DNA of 64,000 nt from the NCBI GenBank assembly GCA_003342895.1, contig PTFA01000491.1, forward strand, positions 124,001-188,000, written 5' to 3'. Position numbers and translations under genes: made by a program. Shown here one piece after another: positions 24,401-39,400 of the stretch (the stretch's first letter is position 1; every line of letters starts with the position of its first letter). Under the pieces are notes generated by a model, which worked only from the letters and a program-made list of their open reading frames with translations, had not been told where the DNA came from and did no database searches. The stretch is from Casuarius casuarius. Taxonomy: Eukaryota; Chordata; Aves; Casuariiformes; Casuariidae.

Positions 24401-27400
24401 ATGAGACCTTTATTTAGGTTCATCTCTTCCAGAAACTTCACAAATAAATAAATAGCTTCTGAAGGCATCTGGACATTTCTGAAGTTTTGCCAGGAATCAC
24501 AGGGAAGGGTTGATATGGTAGGGAAGGAGGATCTGGAGACAAGACTCTGGATCTGCATGGTGTAGGCAGCTTCCCCACATGCTGAGGAGGAGAGTTTTCA
24601 GGTGTGAAAAAGCAACTTAGGAGAGGTTTTTTCCAAATGTATATTTAGGATTTGGGAGAATAGATTTAGGCTTCTAAGCCCCAGAGTTTTGACATCATTG
24701 TCACCTTACCTGGGTCATGTGTCTGCAGCCCAAGAGATCTCCTTGTCCAGAGTTCAAGCAGTCCACAAGGTTTCTATCGAAAAAACAAGCAGTCAGGATC
24801 AATTTTAGTGAGGCTTTTGGTAGGACACAGCACTACCTAACAGAAAGACTGGATAGATCTTGGATAAGAATTGGAAAAAAGCAAGTGTGTAAGGTCATTA
24901 TGGCAGGAGCAGTCTCAGGAAGGTCTGAGTAGCAGAACTTAACTGACAAGGATCAAAACTGAGACACTGCTGTGGTAACGTGAAAGCAAACCTTTCTGAT
25001 GGGCTCTGGAGTATCCCTCCACCTCAGAAAGTTTGGTCAGAACAACGTGGCTTATCGTGAAATTCCAGATCTAGCAGCTCATGTTTGGCCACAGCAAAAT
25101 CTGTCCCTCTCGGCCTTTGACCCCTGGACTCACAACACAGCAAAGCACATTCCATGTACAACGCCGGAAAAATGTAGCAGCAGAGGCTCTCTTGTCCTCA
25201 GGTAACCCTGAGAGGTCTCAGCTGGGCTGGCGGAGGATGGCGAGTTTATGTCAGTCTGCTCTGTAATTCGTTCTCACCACCCCCACATGAGAACATGGGC
25301 CTAAGAGCTTCCTCCATGCCAGTGCTGTGATGTGTGCAAGACCTTGGGACATGGGGCCGGGGGAGTGGTGACAGGGGCATTAATTTAAGGAGAACTCATA
25401 GCAGCAAGGAAAGGGGAGGGAAAGATGTATTTCTTCCAAAATTTGGATGTTCCTACAAAGGTCTGGCAGGCAGAAGGACAGTGCGTGGAGAGCGGGGGGC
25501 CCTCCACACTCAGCACCTCCGGCCGCTCTCAATCATAACTCTGCGGCCGTACGGTGTGAGGGCAGCCGCCCCACCTACTCGTGGCCTGTGCTAGCAGTGC
25601 AGGGGTCCTGGGTTCAGGCCTGCCTGCGTGCTGCCACGCACTGTCTGCTGGACCTGGGACCCTGTAAGGACAGCCAGGGATTGGCAATAGCCTGCAAAAC
25701 CTTCAAATTAAAACTTCTAAAATTACCTAGGAATGAGCATGTGCTTAAAGTGTTTCCCAGAATCCATCCCTGAAGACATTAAAGCTCTGAGGACATAGAT
25801 TGAAAGAGTTTAGAGCATTTTCTCAGCACTGATTATGCCTAGAAATATACTTACCAAAGAGGCTGATAGAATTATCTCCAAAAGCAGCCCAGCTTGTGAG
25901 AGCTTAGCCCCAGGCTGAAACCAGTTTGCTTGCTGCTGTTTCTCAACCATCACATTTCCCTACAAACCTTTCCCAGCTCTGATTCTCATCTCTTGCTCCC
26001 TGCTCCAGCTCCGGGATGGGATTATGCCTGAACAACGCTCCTCCCAAGCAAGACTTTATCTACCCAACAGTGGCTCCGGGACAGGCCTACGATGCAGATG
26101 AGCAGTGCCGCTTCCAGTACGGAGTTAAATCTCGCCAGTGTAAATACGGGGTAGAGAGCCTTCCTGCTTTACTATCGGTTTCAAGGGGGTGGAGTACTGG
26201 GGCTGTACAGGGCAAAGGGCCGTGGGGCCATTCCTCTGCTGCCCACATTGCTTTGCTGTCCTGCTTGAAAAGAAGGGCACTTGCACATTCCCTGTGAGCT
26301 TTGCCTTGCTTCCCTGTGTGAGGACAGAGGAGGTCATCTCATATCTGCAAAGGCTGACCTCAGCTCAGTTTCTGTCACATTAGTCCTACGGGAAGAGTTT
26401 TCTTGCCTCACCTGATACTTTAGCTGCTGCTGGACCACAAGGGTTGTAGCTGAAAGCCAAGCTGCAGTCCCCTCATACAGACTCCTCTGTCAGTGGAGGT
26501 TAGTTCACAGAGTATTTTTCATAATCCTTGCTAGAAGTTATTGTACAAATCACTGCACGCATAAAATTAGAAAGAGAACCTTCTCAGTGAGAAGTCTTCC
26601 CAGGTGAGGCAGGCAGATGTATTGTGGATGTGTCTTGGCTGAGGCTGCCCACCTAAGGTGCCCCTACCGTCACGTGCTGACATCCCCTGATACTTGAATC
26701 CTGGAAACCACTGAAAGGAAAGGCTGTTTCAGGAGAAAAGAGTCTTCCTGGACCTCAGCCCGACCTTTTGGTGTGTTTAACATACTGAACGTTGCCAACT
26801 ATATGAGCAAAACAGTGAGTGGGAAGTGTGTGCACTTGAGGGCTAACTACGTAAAGCATCTACTTTCCCAAGAGAAAGCAGAAAATCCAGCAATGAGATA
26901 CACTGGCATCTGTGTTGTCTGACAGACACACATGTGTGTATATCCACCCTAGTCCAAGCCCTGGAAAGCTGTGGAAGAAGGAAACACATCAGGTCAGGTT
27001 TTGGTTTCTGTTGCAGCCATGTAAATCCAAGCCCACCAGTGCCATTGAAGTGATCTGATATTAATCAGTTTATCACCCTGAGTCTTCATCTAGTTAGTTT
27101 GGCTAAGAAATAGAAAATGAGGGTTTTTTCCTCCTCTTGGTCTCACGAGCTCATCGGTGATCAAACAGGAAAGCTTGGCTCTCCCAGGTCCAGTGCTGTC
27201 TTACGATATGGACCCAGGGCCCCAGATCCTAGGCCCCACTTTGAAAAGTGCCCCAGAGCCAGCTGGGCGTAGGGCAGATGCAGTCTCATGTTGTGCCTAG
27301 AGCATCAGCAGCGGCAGGAAAGATCTGAGTCAGAATGAAGTGGTTGCGTTATCTGATGTCATATACCACTGACCTTGCAGTTAGTGTCTCTCCTAATCTG

Positions 27401-30400
27401 AACCAGAGGCAGTGGAATGGAAACTTTCCACGTTTACATGCCTGTTTCCCAGCTAATTTTTAACTTAGGCAGACGCTTCCCACATACATACAAGGATCAC
27501 AGGAGCACAAGATGTCCTTGTGATGACCCTTCTAGCCCAGCCTGTCTTGCGTGTAGTTTGGGAGAGCCACGAAGGGCATAAGGGCTCGTGTTTTGTGCAT
27601 GTAAACTTATGTGAATGTGCACATCCGTCCATTCATCCCCTGCCCATATAAACAAACTCCAGGGCAATGGCACAAACATGGGAACTTCCCTTTCTTTTCT
27701 GGTCTCTTCCATTTCCATGCCAACACAGAGCGGATTATGAACAGATATGATGAAGGCAGAATGGACAGATGTAACAGGCTGAAGCTGGGAAGTCCTTTTT
27801 CTGGTAAACACCAGCTCATGCTTACCAATAGTCAAATTGGCTCTATAAGAGCAGAATGGAGGGATAGATGCCTTTTCTAAGTTGGGAGAGACTTTATGCT
27901 TTCACTGGTTAAAACCGGTTTTAGCTGAGCTTTGGAGAAGGAGTTGGGAACCTAAATGCCTTTGCATCTTGGAGGAGGCCAGTTGCAGAGCAGAGGCGCT
28001 TGGTGCCAACTCTGCAGCATTTTCCTGAAGCCGAGTCAGCCAGTGGCACGCTGCTGTTGCAGTCCAGGAGCGGAGGGGAGCACACAAGTCCCAAGCTCAC
28101 ATTTTCGCCCCTCTTGGTACCTGCACAGAGGATTCCCAGTCGTTGAGTCAGTTCGTCTTGCCTGGGTATCGGTTACTGTTTAGAGCACGGCCGTTGGCGG
28201 GGCTGAGGAATTCCTTACTGAAAGGCTAAAACAAGTCTGGAAGGAATGATGAACAGGCTGTTACCTGACTGAAGGCAGGCGGCCTGCGGGAGCTCTGTGT
28301 TGTCGGGTCCCGCTGCCTTAGGGGCAGGCCGGAAGCCAGGAGGTTGCTGCCTCGGCCGGTGTCGGCACTCGAGCATGCCAGGTCCTTCAGGCCGTGTCAC
28401 GGCATCAGCGTGCACCACCGGCACGTTGATGGCCCTGGCGTGCTGGAAGTGTGTTAGAAGTGGCTGTGGCTATTTGGACTCCCATCTTGCATCTCAGTTC
28501 CCTCCATTGACAATACGAACCTGTTTCTTTTTAATACTTTCAAATATAATTTAAGTCATGGCAAGTCATTTTCTGAGAAACAGGAAGTTTTTCATAAGCT
28601 CGTTTCAGTAACTAGAGGAGCATGATGATGACCTGGCAAGAAACTCAGCTCTGCTTTTTAGCTGTTGCTTTGCAGTTTGCAGGTGTTGAGATCTGGACTG
28701 GCTGATGCAGTAGCAGAGCAGGTTCCAAGGGTCAGGGCTTTCTGATTTAGCAGCTGTGATGAATTTGCAGAGTCTCTGTCATGGAGCTAACTTTTGGGTG
28801 GGCTTTAAATTGACTGGTAGAGGAGATGAAACAGCTGAGGGACACTTTTGTTTGCAGGAGCTATGAGAGATTGGGATGGATTGGAGCTCAGGGTCTGCAG
28901 CTCAGACAGCTTCCTGGAAAGGCTGGAGTCCACAGTCCGGTTTCGTTCACTGGGTCAAACTGCACCCAGGAGCCAGTACAGGCAGAGAGCAAAAGTGCCC
29001 ACCTCTGGAGCTGCTTAAGGGATAGTTCAGTTTTTGGCATTATTTAGATTATACTAAAAGCAGCTCTAAAACTACCAGCAGGACTGTGCCCTTCAGGACT
29101 GTTGCGCTGGCAGAAGATTACCGAAACACAAGCTAGCCTAACCATGACCTGCAGTGCGTTCCTGTAATAGGAGATGGCAAATTTGACATTAACCATTTAT
29201 GCCATATTTATACTCCAAGGGAGTGCCAGCTTTTCTCAGAGACCAGATGGATCTGGACTCAAGTGGCACAGACATGCTAATGGTAGGCATTGGGGACTGG
29301 CCCTTGTGTTTAGCCTCCACAGCTAAGACCCAAAAAAGGAAACATTCCTCAGCCTGTAACCCTGGGAAGAAGGGTCGGAGCAGAGCACAGCGGGATTAAC
29401 TTGGGACTTATTGGGATGTCCGAGGAGATGAGCTGTGTGTGACGCAAACACTAAGTTTAGATGCATGGGGTAGCTGGGGAGCCAATTCTGGCACCTTTGC
29501 TTGTTGACACTTGGAAATCTCGGAAAACCCTGTCCCCAGGAAACATGCTTGGGCTAAGTCTGGAGAGTGGGTGATCTGTCAATGGCCTTGGGGTGATTGC
29601 TGCTGGGAACACCTTGCAAGATTTCTTCTCTTTTTTTTTTTTTCCCCCTACACTGAAAACACTTCTGTTATAGTGTTTCAACCCAGCTGGTGCTTTTCAA
29701 GCACACCAGTGTGCTGCTACCCCAGTCCTAGCAGCCCCTAGCATGAGTGAATCCTAATCTTGGCTCCATTTCTTTGTCTCTTTTTTCTTCCCTCCCCCTC
29801 TCTCCCCCAACATCTCTCTGTTTGCAGGAAGTCTGCAGTGAGTTATGGTGTCTGAGTAAAAGCAACCGCTGCATAACCAACAGCATCCCTGCTGCTGAGG
29901 GGACCATATGCCAAACCAATACCATTGAAAAGGGGGTAAGGAAGCCCAGGGCACCATAATGTGTTGACAGTGAGGTGCTGAATCCCTCTTCCAGTGATAA
30001 CCAAGATTATTGTTCACGCTGGGGAGGGCGGAGTTGATTTAAGAGCACTATCCACCCCATCCTCCTCCCTGCCTCCTGGATATTGGTGATGGGAGGAGCT
30101 GGGACCAGCTCAGAGAGGGAGGCTGGGACTCACCAAGGAGCCCAAGGGCCCCACGTTGTATTGAATTACAGTCCCTGCTCCAGTGAGCTTCTTGGTCTCA
30201 ATTAGGAGGCCTAGTAATACAATGCCAAGTAATGGCTAATGCACTAGACAAGCATTTTGTCCTTAGGTCTGCTGAAGTCCTTTGGGTGTCCTGAGAAAAC
30301 GGGTTTGAGGTTTTGCTAGTTTTCCCAGAAACTGTGTTTTGCCAGTTTCCCCAGGAGGGACAATGTTTTTGTAACATACTTTCAGATCTACTTAGGAAAA

Positions 30401-33400
30401 ACTGCCTAGAAAAGATAGGTGTTACAAAACATTAATTTTTCATGCTCAACTGAAACAGGAAGGTAGGATTTTTCATGACCATGAGTCATTTTGAAAGTGA
30501 ATTTTGACTTGACAGTTGCTCACATCTCTGCATTGTCTGCACTTCCTACAGCTATTTGCACCAACACAAAGCAAGTGTGAAACACTTAAAACCAAGTGAC
30601 TCATACTCCCTTTGCAAGCTGTGAATAATAATTGGGACAGTGGAGAATCAGGGCTGGGACATTCACCATAAAATGGACATGTGTTTTTCCACTAGAGGAA
30701 AAATAATTCCCAAGAAGTTCAAGAGTAAATTCAAATCCTTAAGAAGCTGGGAAAGCTCATGTGCAGGAAAGAGGGTGGCTTTGACAAATGCATTATTTTT
30801 TGCAAACAGTCATCTTAGCTCTGCTGGAAGTTAGACTGAAAAGGATTAAACAGCTCCTGGGACTGAACTTCCCTGCTGCTTGGGAATCGCCATATACGAT
30901 GGGATTTTTTCTACTGGTGATCTTTCCTCCTGGCTGTTCGCACTTTTAAATGTCTGTTTTCCTCCCACTTACTAGTTGTCCTTTGAACTAGGAGTCTTCA
31001 AATATCAAAAGAAAAGTGAAGTGACAGTAGTCACAGCCCCCAAGGCTCATTAGAGCTATTCCTAGTTAAGATATTGCCTCATTTTGAATCCCCAGTTACT
31101 TTTCTGTGCCTCAATATGTCCTTTGGCATTAATTCAGGCTTCAGAAGGGGTTTGATATCCTTGGGTGATATCCTTGGGTGAAAGAACATGCACCTTTGTA
31201 TTAAGTTTCTGGATCTTCACCAGCTAGAGTTCGTGGTTGGTGGTCTGTAGGATGTGCTCTCTGCGCTCAGCTGCCGGGTGAGCCCTCAGACTTCAGCAGT
31301 TTGCTAGAGCTGCTCTTCGAGGTCTGCCCTGGCTTTCCCCTTTTCAGCTGGGGAAAGCAGTGGGAGGGGTTAGGTCATAGAAACTATTTGAGCTATGCAA
31401 GATTAGAGGAGAGATAGGATGAGTTTCTGTGCTCTGCCATGTGACCTGGAGAGCAGTGAGCAGGGAGAGAGAAGACTGAGCTGAGCTCTCTTGGATGGAG
31501 GCTATTCACCACATCCCAGACTCTCTGGTCATTTTTCTCTCCCCAGTTCTCCTTTTTTTTTTTTTTCTTTTTTGGCTGTTCCCCTGAAGCCATTATGGCT
31601 TCACCTGTGTTACTCCAACAAGCCACAGTGGGTGACTTCAACAGCCAGCTCTGGGGGTAGTTTCCCTTGTCCTTGGGGTGCCCCACAGCAGCCCAGCTGC
31701 TCAGACAGCAGGTTCATGGTCTTGCTGGTTCCTTCCCTGCCAAGTGTGTGTTTTGTCTTGTTTTTCTTTTCTCTCTTTCTTTCTTTTTTTATTTTTTTCC
31801 ATTATCAAGTGCTTGTTACACAGGCTTGTTACACAGTCAGCACAGTGACTGTGTGGATGGCCTTTGGTTACTCATCCTCTGCCTCCTCACGGGCCCTTGA
31901 GTCATATCTGATCACGCAGCTGACGCGCGTGTTCACGCTGTCTGCAGGGGAGCGATCCAGGGTCTGCTCTGGCTCCTGCAACTCCTGGCAGCCAGAGCGC
32001 AATGGCAGATCTGATTCTGGATGCTCTTAGGAGCCCCACGTGCGTGGCGGGGGGTTGCAGATGCTGGGCAGACTCCCGGGTCCTGCCTGCAGAAGCAGCA
32101 GTGTCAGTCCATTGGGTCTGGAGCTGCTGCAAGCTGGGACACCAGAAGGGCCATTCTTCCCTGCATGGGATCCCACCTTTTGAAACCTCCTGGTACACAA
32201 GGTGGTTGTTAGCTAAGTATCTTGGAGGTTCGTGGTGCATCTTCCCCTGCCAGCTGTGCTGTCCACAGAAAGCCTGGCTCAAAAGGAGCCAGGAGAAGCC
32301 ATGCCAGCAGCTCCAGGGTGGGTGATCAGCTCCTGAAAGGAGCACACAGTGGTTCCTTCCTTCCTGGGATTATCTGAACTCCCAGGGCACGGTGTCCGGC
32401 ACTGTGCCCAGAGGAACTGCAGTGAGTCTGGCAGTGTCCTGCTCCTTGCAACGTTTGTGACTCCAGGGGGTGCAGGACACTTTTCAGGTCCCAAGGAAAT
32501 ATTTCATAGACACATTTGCATGAGCCTCCCTGGTAACCCTGAGTGCGCAGCTTGTAGAAATGGTGATGACTGTGATTCAGAGGAGAGGATACCAGGGGAG
32601 CAGGTGAATGCCCTCCACGATGGGGAACTTTGCTCCAAGGCTAGCGCAGCTTAGATTTTAGACTTCACAGCCAGAGCCCAGCCATACACCTCCATCTTCA
32701 ATCCCTGGGGAAACGTGGAGCTGCTCAGCAGCTCAGCCTGGTCTCTGGTGGCCACAACCACCTCCACCTGGGTCAGGTAGTGACCCAGCAACCGCTCACT
32801 ACCTGGTGGATCCTGGCAGGATCAAGTCAGCTCCCAGTCCTGAACTTTTTCCCGTGTCTGACCCAGGCCAGGGAGCTCCCTGAGAGGAGGAGATCATGTA
32901 CTCAGGGTCTTTGAAGCTCTGTCTTTCCCCAGTGGTGCTACAAGAGGGAATGTGTGCCTTTTGGCACCCGACCGGAGGGTGTGGACGGTGCCTGGGGAGC
33001 CTGGTCGTCATGGGGAGAGTGCAGCAGGACATGCGGAGGAGGTGTATCGTCATCCATTCGCCACTGCGACAGCCCGCGGTAGGTGTATGTGCACACAGCC
33101 GCCTCGCTGTGGTGCTGTCCTGTCCTGGCTGCGTGGCATCGCTGTTCAGATCGGTGGCGAAGCTGTCAGCCAGCTGCCTCAGCAACACTGCGCTCACTCC
33201 CTGGAGAGATCTGGGGAGAGCTGAGTTCACTGGGTCTCAGCTTCTGCATTCACATCACAACTCTCCACATGTGCTTTTCTCAAAGCCAACTTGGCACCGT
33301 TACATTCGGTGCAGGCGCTGCAGCGAACATGGACAGACCCAAAGCCTCTTGGACGGTCCCACCATACGCAGTTTGCAGTTGAGTGCATGAGGTGTCCTAT

Positions 33401-36400
33401 GAGGCTGCACTTCTGAACTAAGCCCCTCCAGGCAGGATCTGTCCTTGCAGCAGAGCAGGGCTGGGAAAAGTCACTGTGTTCCTGTGGGTTTGGGGCAGCT
33501 GCCAGCAACAAGTGTGGTTCAGAGCCCTGAGCTGTTTCTCCCATCTCGTTCCCGATTAAACAGGCCCACGATCGGAGGGAAGTACTGCCTGGGAGAGCGG
33601 AAGCGCTACCAATCCTGTAACACCGATGTAAGTACCACCAGCTGCAGGGTGTTGTATGGGGCTCCCAGGACAGTGCTGGGGGCTGGGTGCAGGCAAGTCA
33701 CGCTGTGCCGGGAGCAATCCCGCAGTGAGGGGAGCCGAGCAGGACTGCACACGCTTGCACTGGCTGCGAGCTGGTTCGGAGAGCGGATGGGTGGTATGTA
33801 CCTGCGGGGCTTCAACATCAAGAAGGGGCCCACAAAGATAACAAGGAGAGATCAGAGGCTTCCAGCACTGCCACAACAGCGACTGCGTCTTGCATGCCGC
33901 GAGGACAGGCCCCGTCAGGTGAGAGAGGCTCACTGCAAATGCTGCTCTAGCACCCACTTCCCAAGGCTGGGGGTTAGGCCTCATGGGGAGCCTACAACTA
34001 CACTTCAGTGAAGCTATACTCAGAGCGTGGAGAAGAACAACTAAGCTTTGGCCCTAGAAAATGATATTGTTAATGTCCGCAGGCTGGTAGTGAAGAAAAT
34101 AGATGCCTTCCTATTGCTTCCCCTGGGCTTTGTGCCTGGCTTTTCATGTTCCTTGCTTACACAATTGCTTGCAAGAACAAACGTTGCATCTGTAGACAGA
34201 CCAACTGGGCCCCAGTGGCTCCTGCTGTTGGTCTTCAAATAGTGTTAAGCTTTGCAAGAATGCTCCAGCTGTCAGAGCTGAAGTCCATGTCCTTGAAGGG
34301 CTGGTTTTGGTTGCAGTTGAGAGCCCTGTAGCAACTCCTGCCCTCTTAGCAGATAAGCCAGACTCTCTGCTCCTCACTGACCTCCTCGCTCTGTCCCTGC
34401 AGGACTGCCCTCCTGGTTCCCAGGACTTCCGAGAGCTGCAGTGTGCCGAATTTGATAATGTCCCCTTCCGAGGGAAGTACTACACCTGGAAGACATACCG
34501 GGGAGGTGAGTGATGCGGGATGGTTTGGTGCTCCTCAGAGCATCTCTTGGCTTCAAGTACTCAAGCAGGCAGAGCTGGAGCAGTCTCAGGGCTTTGGTTG
34601 CCCCGACTGTGCAGGGGCAGCTCTCGTGGTTCTTACCAGCCTTATGTCTACACGCTCTGGCGAGCTCTTAGTCACCGTCTCAGGCCTTGCAGACTGGCCA
34701 CTCTGTACTGCAGCACCCGAGTCCCTGTGGCGAACTGCCTCACCTTTGCGTGACTGTGGATAAGGGCTCCCTCCGCAGACAGCCGGCTCCCAGCGCTGAG
34801 ACACGACTGGCCTGTCATGCCCTTGTCCTGGGTCACATAACTGTACAATTGCTCTTTAACTCCTTTGCTCTGCCAGAACCAATTCCAGCAACGTTGGCGC
34901 TGTTTAGATTCTTTCCTTGAGTCTGATTGTTTCCCTAATTATACAGTGAACAAACACGAAGGCAGACAAGAAAAAGGAGTTGTGAAAGCAATGCAAACTA
35001 CCACTCTGTTTCATCCAGCACTCTGTCCCTGCCAGGGTCCTGTATCTGATGCGGCAGAAAGAAAGGGCAGCTCTCCCTGCCCGGGCGGGTTAAGATTTCA
35101 GCTCCTGCACAAGCGGGAAGGGATCTGAACTACTGGATCTTGCAAAAAGCAGAGCCCCCCTCTTCCCTGAGGTCAGTCCTAGCGTGTCCTGCAGAAGTGT
35201 CTAGCTAAGCAGAGGGGGCGGGAGGAGGTCTCCGTGGCAGAAATCTCTTAATAATGAGAAAGAACAGTGCGTCTCCTTCATGTAGTTAATGAACTTGACT
35301 GGGGAAATCCTTCGCAGCTGTGTAAATAAGCACACCTCCCAGCGGGGCTCCTGCAGCCAGAGCAGATGTGCTGAGGCTGCAGGGGATGGATCAATAAAAA
35401 TGTAATAAAATCACAAAGCAATAAGTCACACAAAGACCCCAATGGATTCCGAGGTGGAAAATAGCCCCACAAGCCAGATCTGCCCTAGCTCAGACCTCTC
35501 TCTTCTCCCCACTGAGAGACAGGCATGGCCCCATGGTCCAAGTGCAGGCCTGAGCCCAGTGAACGGCTGGCCAGTTACACATGGGTCCCTGTGTTTCAGT
35601 CTGGCCTTGACACTGATTTTTGCTTTGACTTTCAAAAAAGTCCTTTCCTCTCTTTCTGCTTCTGCTTCCTCTTCCATGAAATTAGGTGATAAAACTTGCC
35701 TTCCTCCCAGAAGGCTGTGTGTTGTGGTATATTCATGTTTTGAAGGGATCAGGGTGTTCTCTGTCTCAGAAGCTCTCCAGGTTGGCTTTGGATAATAGTG
35801 GTGTTATTTAGCAGTTAAACCTTTTTTATACAGAGTCAAAGGGTATCATAGTATTCCTCTGTAGTGATACAGGTAAGGAAACTGAGGCGTAAGACAGGAA
35901 GTGATTTGTCCATGTTGACAAAAACAGAGGTGAGCTGGAACTCGCATCTCCTCAGCCTGCTCTGGAAGCCAAACTAGGAGAACTCCTGTCTCCCACTTTT
36001 CAAGAAACTGTGCTGAAACCCGCCTGTCTACAACCCATCAGCTAGTGACTCCTGCCAGGTTTATCAGCAGCCTCTCTTCAGGGCCTAGACTGTCCCGGCT
36101 GGACTCTCAGATCAGTTGGGACCATGGTGGCATTAGGGCATCATCACTGTTTTCTGCTCTATGAATTTCTTTGCCCAGGTCTGACCAATCTGGCAGGACC
36201 TTGGCACCACGGGTACTCACCTCTTTAGTTGCCAATGGGATTCTGTGATATTCGGTATCATCTAGGTGTCAGAGGCACATCTGGGGAGGCAGCAGTGATC
36301 GTGCCTTGCATGTCCCCCTCTGCCATGCTGTAGACCAGATGTTCCTGGGGAATGGCTGTTCCCTGGTGGCTCTCCGAGCACCTTTCTTCTCTTGTCTTCC

Positions 36401-39400
36401 ATTCACTGCAGGTGGTTTTCTCTCGGGACCCATGTTCTTCCTCTCCAGACCTTGTGCTAGCAGGCATGCCAGCCTCAGCAGCCATTAGTCCTGTCCCCCT
36501 AATCCCAAGTGTCAGTGAAGCAATGAGGGCTGCAGTTGCCTCCCTCGCTTGCTCCTGGCTGCTTGTGTGGGTCTCCTCCCTTGGTCACCAGAGAGCTGCT
36601 GGGGCAGCAGGCATCCGTTCCTTCCTTCCCTCTGGTACGAGCAGCCTCCCAGGATCCAGATGTGTTGGCAGCCTTATCCCCAGGCAGTCTTCCTTCTAGC
36701 TGGTAGTGAATCTGCTCTTCGGGTTGCTTTTGGACATGTCTCCCCTCCAGGACAGGTTCACCATCCTGGCTCTCAGCACTTCCAGCTGGGGATGAGCTGC
36801 TCTTCCTCCTTCGCCCTCGCCCTGTAGCTTGGCAATAGCCTTTAGAAGAGCTGCTGTGTCAGCCGTGAGCCTCCTCCTCTGCTGAGCTCGGCCATTGCGT
36901 CTGTCATTGCACTAAGCCACCCCCTTGCCGAAAGGCATGCTGGTGTGAGTGACGGGGTGCCTGCACTCTTCACCCATCAGACACTACCCCGCAGCCACTA
37001 CACGTGCTGGACAGGGCGATGCCCATGTCACGCACCCATGCGCTGAAGACAGCAAGGATCCCTGTGGCTTGGATGGGGAAGGGCACAGATCCCACGGAGA
37101 ATTTGGGAAGGGAAGGAGCAATCCACTGAAAGCCTGGCCCCAGCCGCCGGGTCACTGGCAAGTGGAGGTTGGGTTTTGCATGGGGCCGGTACGGCGTGTT
37201 TTCCTGGCACTGATTTATAACGGTCCTGGAGCCCAGACCCCAGGAGCGCAAGATACACAGCCCTGGCGAGAAGCGCTGAGCTCAGCCTTTCAGAGTTTAA
37301 CAGTCAGCAGATACCTCGTGGAATGCGGCTTTAATTGTTTGTTTATTTTGTTTTATTCGCTTAGTTATTCATTTTGCTCTTGGCGGATGCAAGAGCCAAG
37401 GGAGAGTGGAATGGCTCACGGGGCTGAGAGCGCGATGGGGAGGAGCAGGGGCTCGCAGAAAACAGGAGATTGCTCATCATAAATTGTAATGCGTTTTAAT
37501 TCCTCTATGGGCCAGGGCAGGCAGGAGGAACAAAATCCGTTCTCTGAGGCATGGTGGAGTGGGTAAATGCAGTACCCGCAGCAGACCTTGCTGCTATTGA
37601 CTTTGGACTGGCCAGCCCAAAGCGAAAGAACACACGTTTCTCGGTGAGCCTAATAAATGGCCTGTGGATTCACCTCTCTGGGGGCACGGCTTTAGGATTT
37701 GCAGTGTTTACGGCAGACCCTGTGTTGCTCAGGGCTTTGTGCTGCTTATCTGCTGCTCCTTTTCCAGCTGCCTGGGGACGGGTAATGCTCACTGGGAAGT
37801 AGGCAGACTGAGAGGGTCCCACTCCATTGGTGGAAGCGGCTGCTTCTTCTGTGGCAGACTCACCTTTGCACTTGTGAAATCATGTGCTGCAGAGCCTGCC
37901 CTGCCCATCCGTTGCCAAACGCATTGCTAGGCTTGAGCTGAGCATCCCGTTCGCACTGTACAGATGTTGGTAATGCTGGTCTGCAGGCAGCAATGAGCAG
38001 GCGCGGGAGGATGCAGAGCACTGCTGCCGTCCCAAAGGCGCAGCTCCCACCAAAGTGTTCACACTCTGCTTCTCTGGGAGAAGAGAGAGTGTTGGATCCT
38101 GGCTGCTTGTGAAGATCTGGTCCTCAATTTCCACATGCAGGAAGCTCGAAGCATTTTGTGACATTCCAAAGGATCTTTCAGGCTTCTCACAGTCACCTTC
38201 TTCTTGTTGCTGTGGTCATGAGAAACCACCAAGTATTACCTCTCATGGAAATAAGCAGTTTTCACTGGTCTAGGCACCGATACAGGATGAGTCGGTGAGT
38301 TATCTTTAGAAAGGTGCCGCTTTAAGAAATAACTTTGCAACAGAGCTCATGGGTAAAGCTCAGTGCTGAGGTTGAGTTTTGCAGTGAGGGGCCTGCTGCC
38401 TACAGTTGACCCTTTTTCTCTTCTCCAAGGAGTCGTTAGGAATAAGTTTCAGAAATGAGTCACTTGCCCCTTGCCACCCCCAGCCCCTCTCCAAGGTGAC
38501 CTGGGAGCCTTCCCAAGCTGCTGCTGCACTGTCCAGCGCCAACACCTGAAGAAACCACGGTTCCTACTTGAAACCACTGTGAAATGAGAAGTTGTAGCCT
38601 CTTGGGTTTCCCACGTCCCCAGCAATACCTGCCTTCACGCTCTGCATGGGAAAAGGCTCCCAAAAGCTCCCCCTTGACATCTCTAGCAGGACTGGTGGGA
38701 CACGACAGTGCTCTTCTACTGTGGCATTTCCCAGAGTTACCCTCTATTACTAAGATCCCTGTTATTTTAGTTTATGGAAAAGTTGCCCAAGGATTTCAGC
38801 CTTTCACAGCTTGATTATATACCTATTTCCGTATCTATAGCCATAATGAGGAAGCGGACATCAGTGTAGGGTTATCCCTCTCTCACTCTCTTTCTCCCCT
38901 CACTCTTTCCTCTTCCTCCTTCACTCTCCCTCCCTCCATTAGTCTTAAACCTTTTATTTTAAGGGCAAAAATCTTTCCCATCTGCAAGCCTTTCTTAAAT
39001 CCCTTCCCAAACAGCTGGCCAAGGACAAGTCCAGTAAGCTGCCTTCACCTTGCTGAGAAGTTTCTCAGGGCTGGGCTGTCATGGGCTTTGAATAGGAGCG
39101 GGTTGCAGGGATAGGAGCATCCCTGGGGATGTCCAGTGAGGTCTGGGATTTGCAGGGAGCAACTGCTGCATGACGAGCACTGATGGTGATGGGCACTGAA
39201 TTTCCCTGGGGTTCTTCACCACCACTCGTCTTCAAAGAGGGTTAAATTGCTGTGGATTTAAGTGTGCGTGTGCACACGTACACACAGCTCCTTCTGAGCT
39301 CCAGCATGATGAGGAAGTCACTGCGGACATCCCCTGCTCGGTGATGCAGCAAGTGCTTCCACTCAGCACCATTTTTGCAGCACTGTAGCAAAATCAGGGC

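Larger units (their letters stand above)
29936..32932 (+). other. ADAMTS10: ADAMTS10 intron 11
   Basis: 3.0 kb. It contains T-rich runs near 31553-31573 and 31779-31799, a 13-bp tandem duplication at 31154-31179, and another 13-bp duplication joined to a perfect 9-bp inverted repeat at 31811-31854. No exon recognised. Confidence 0.75.
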
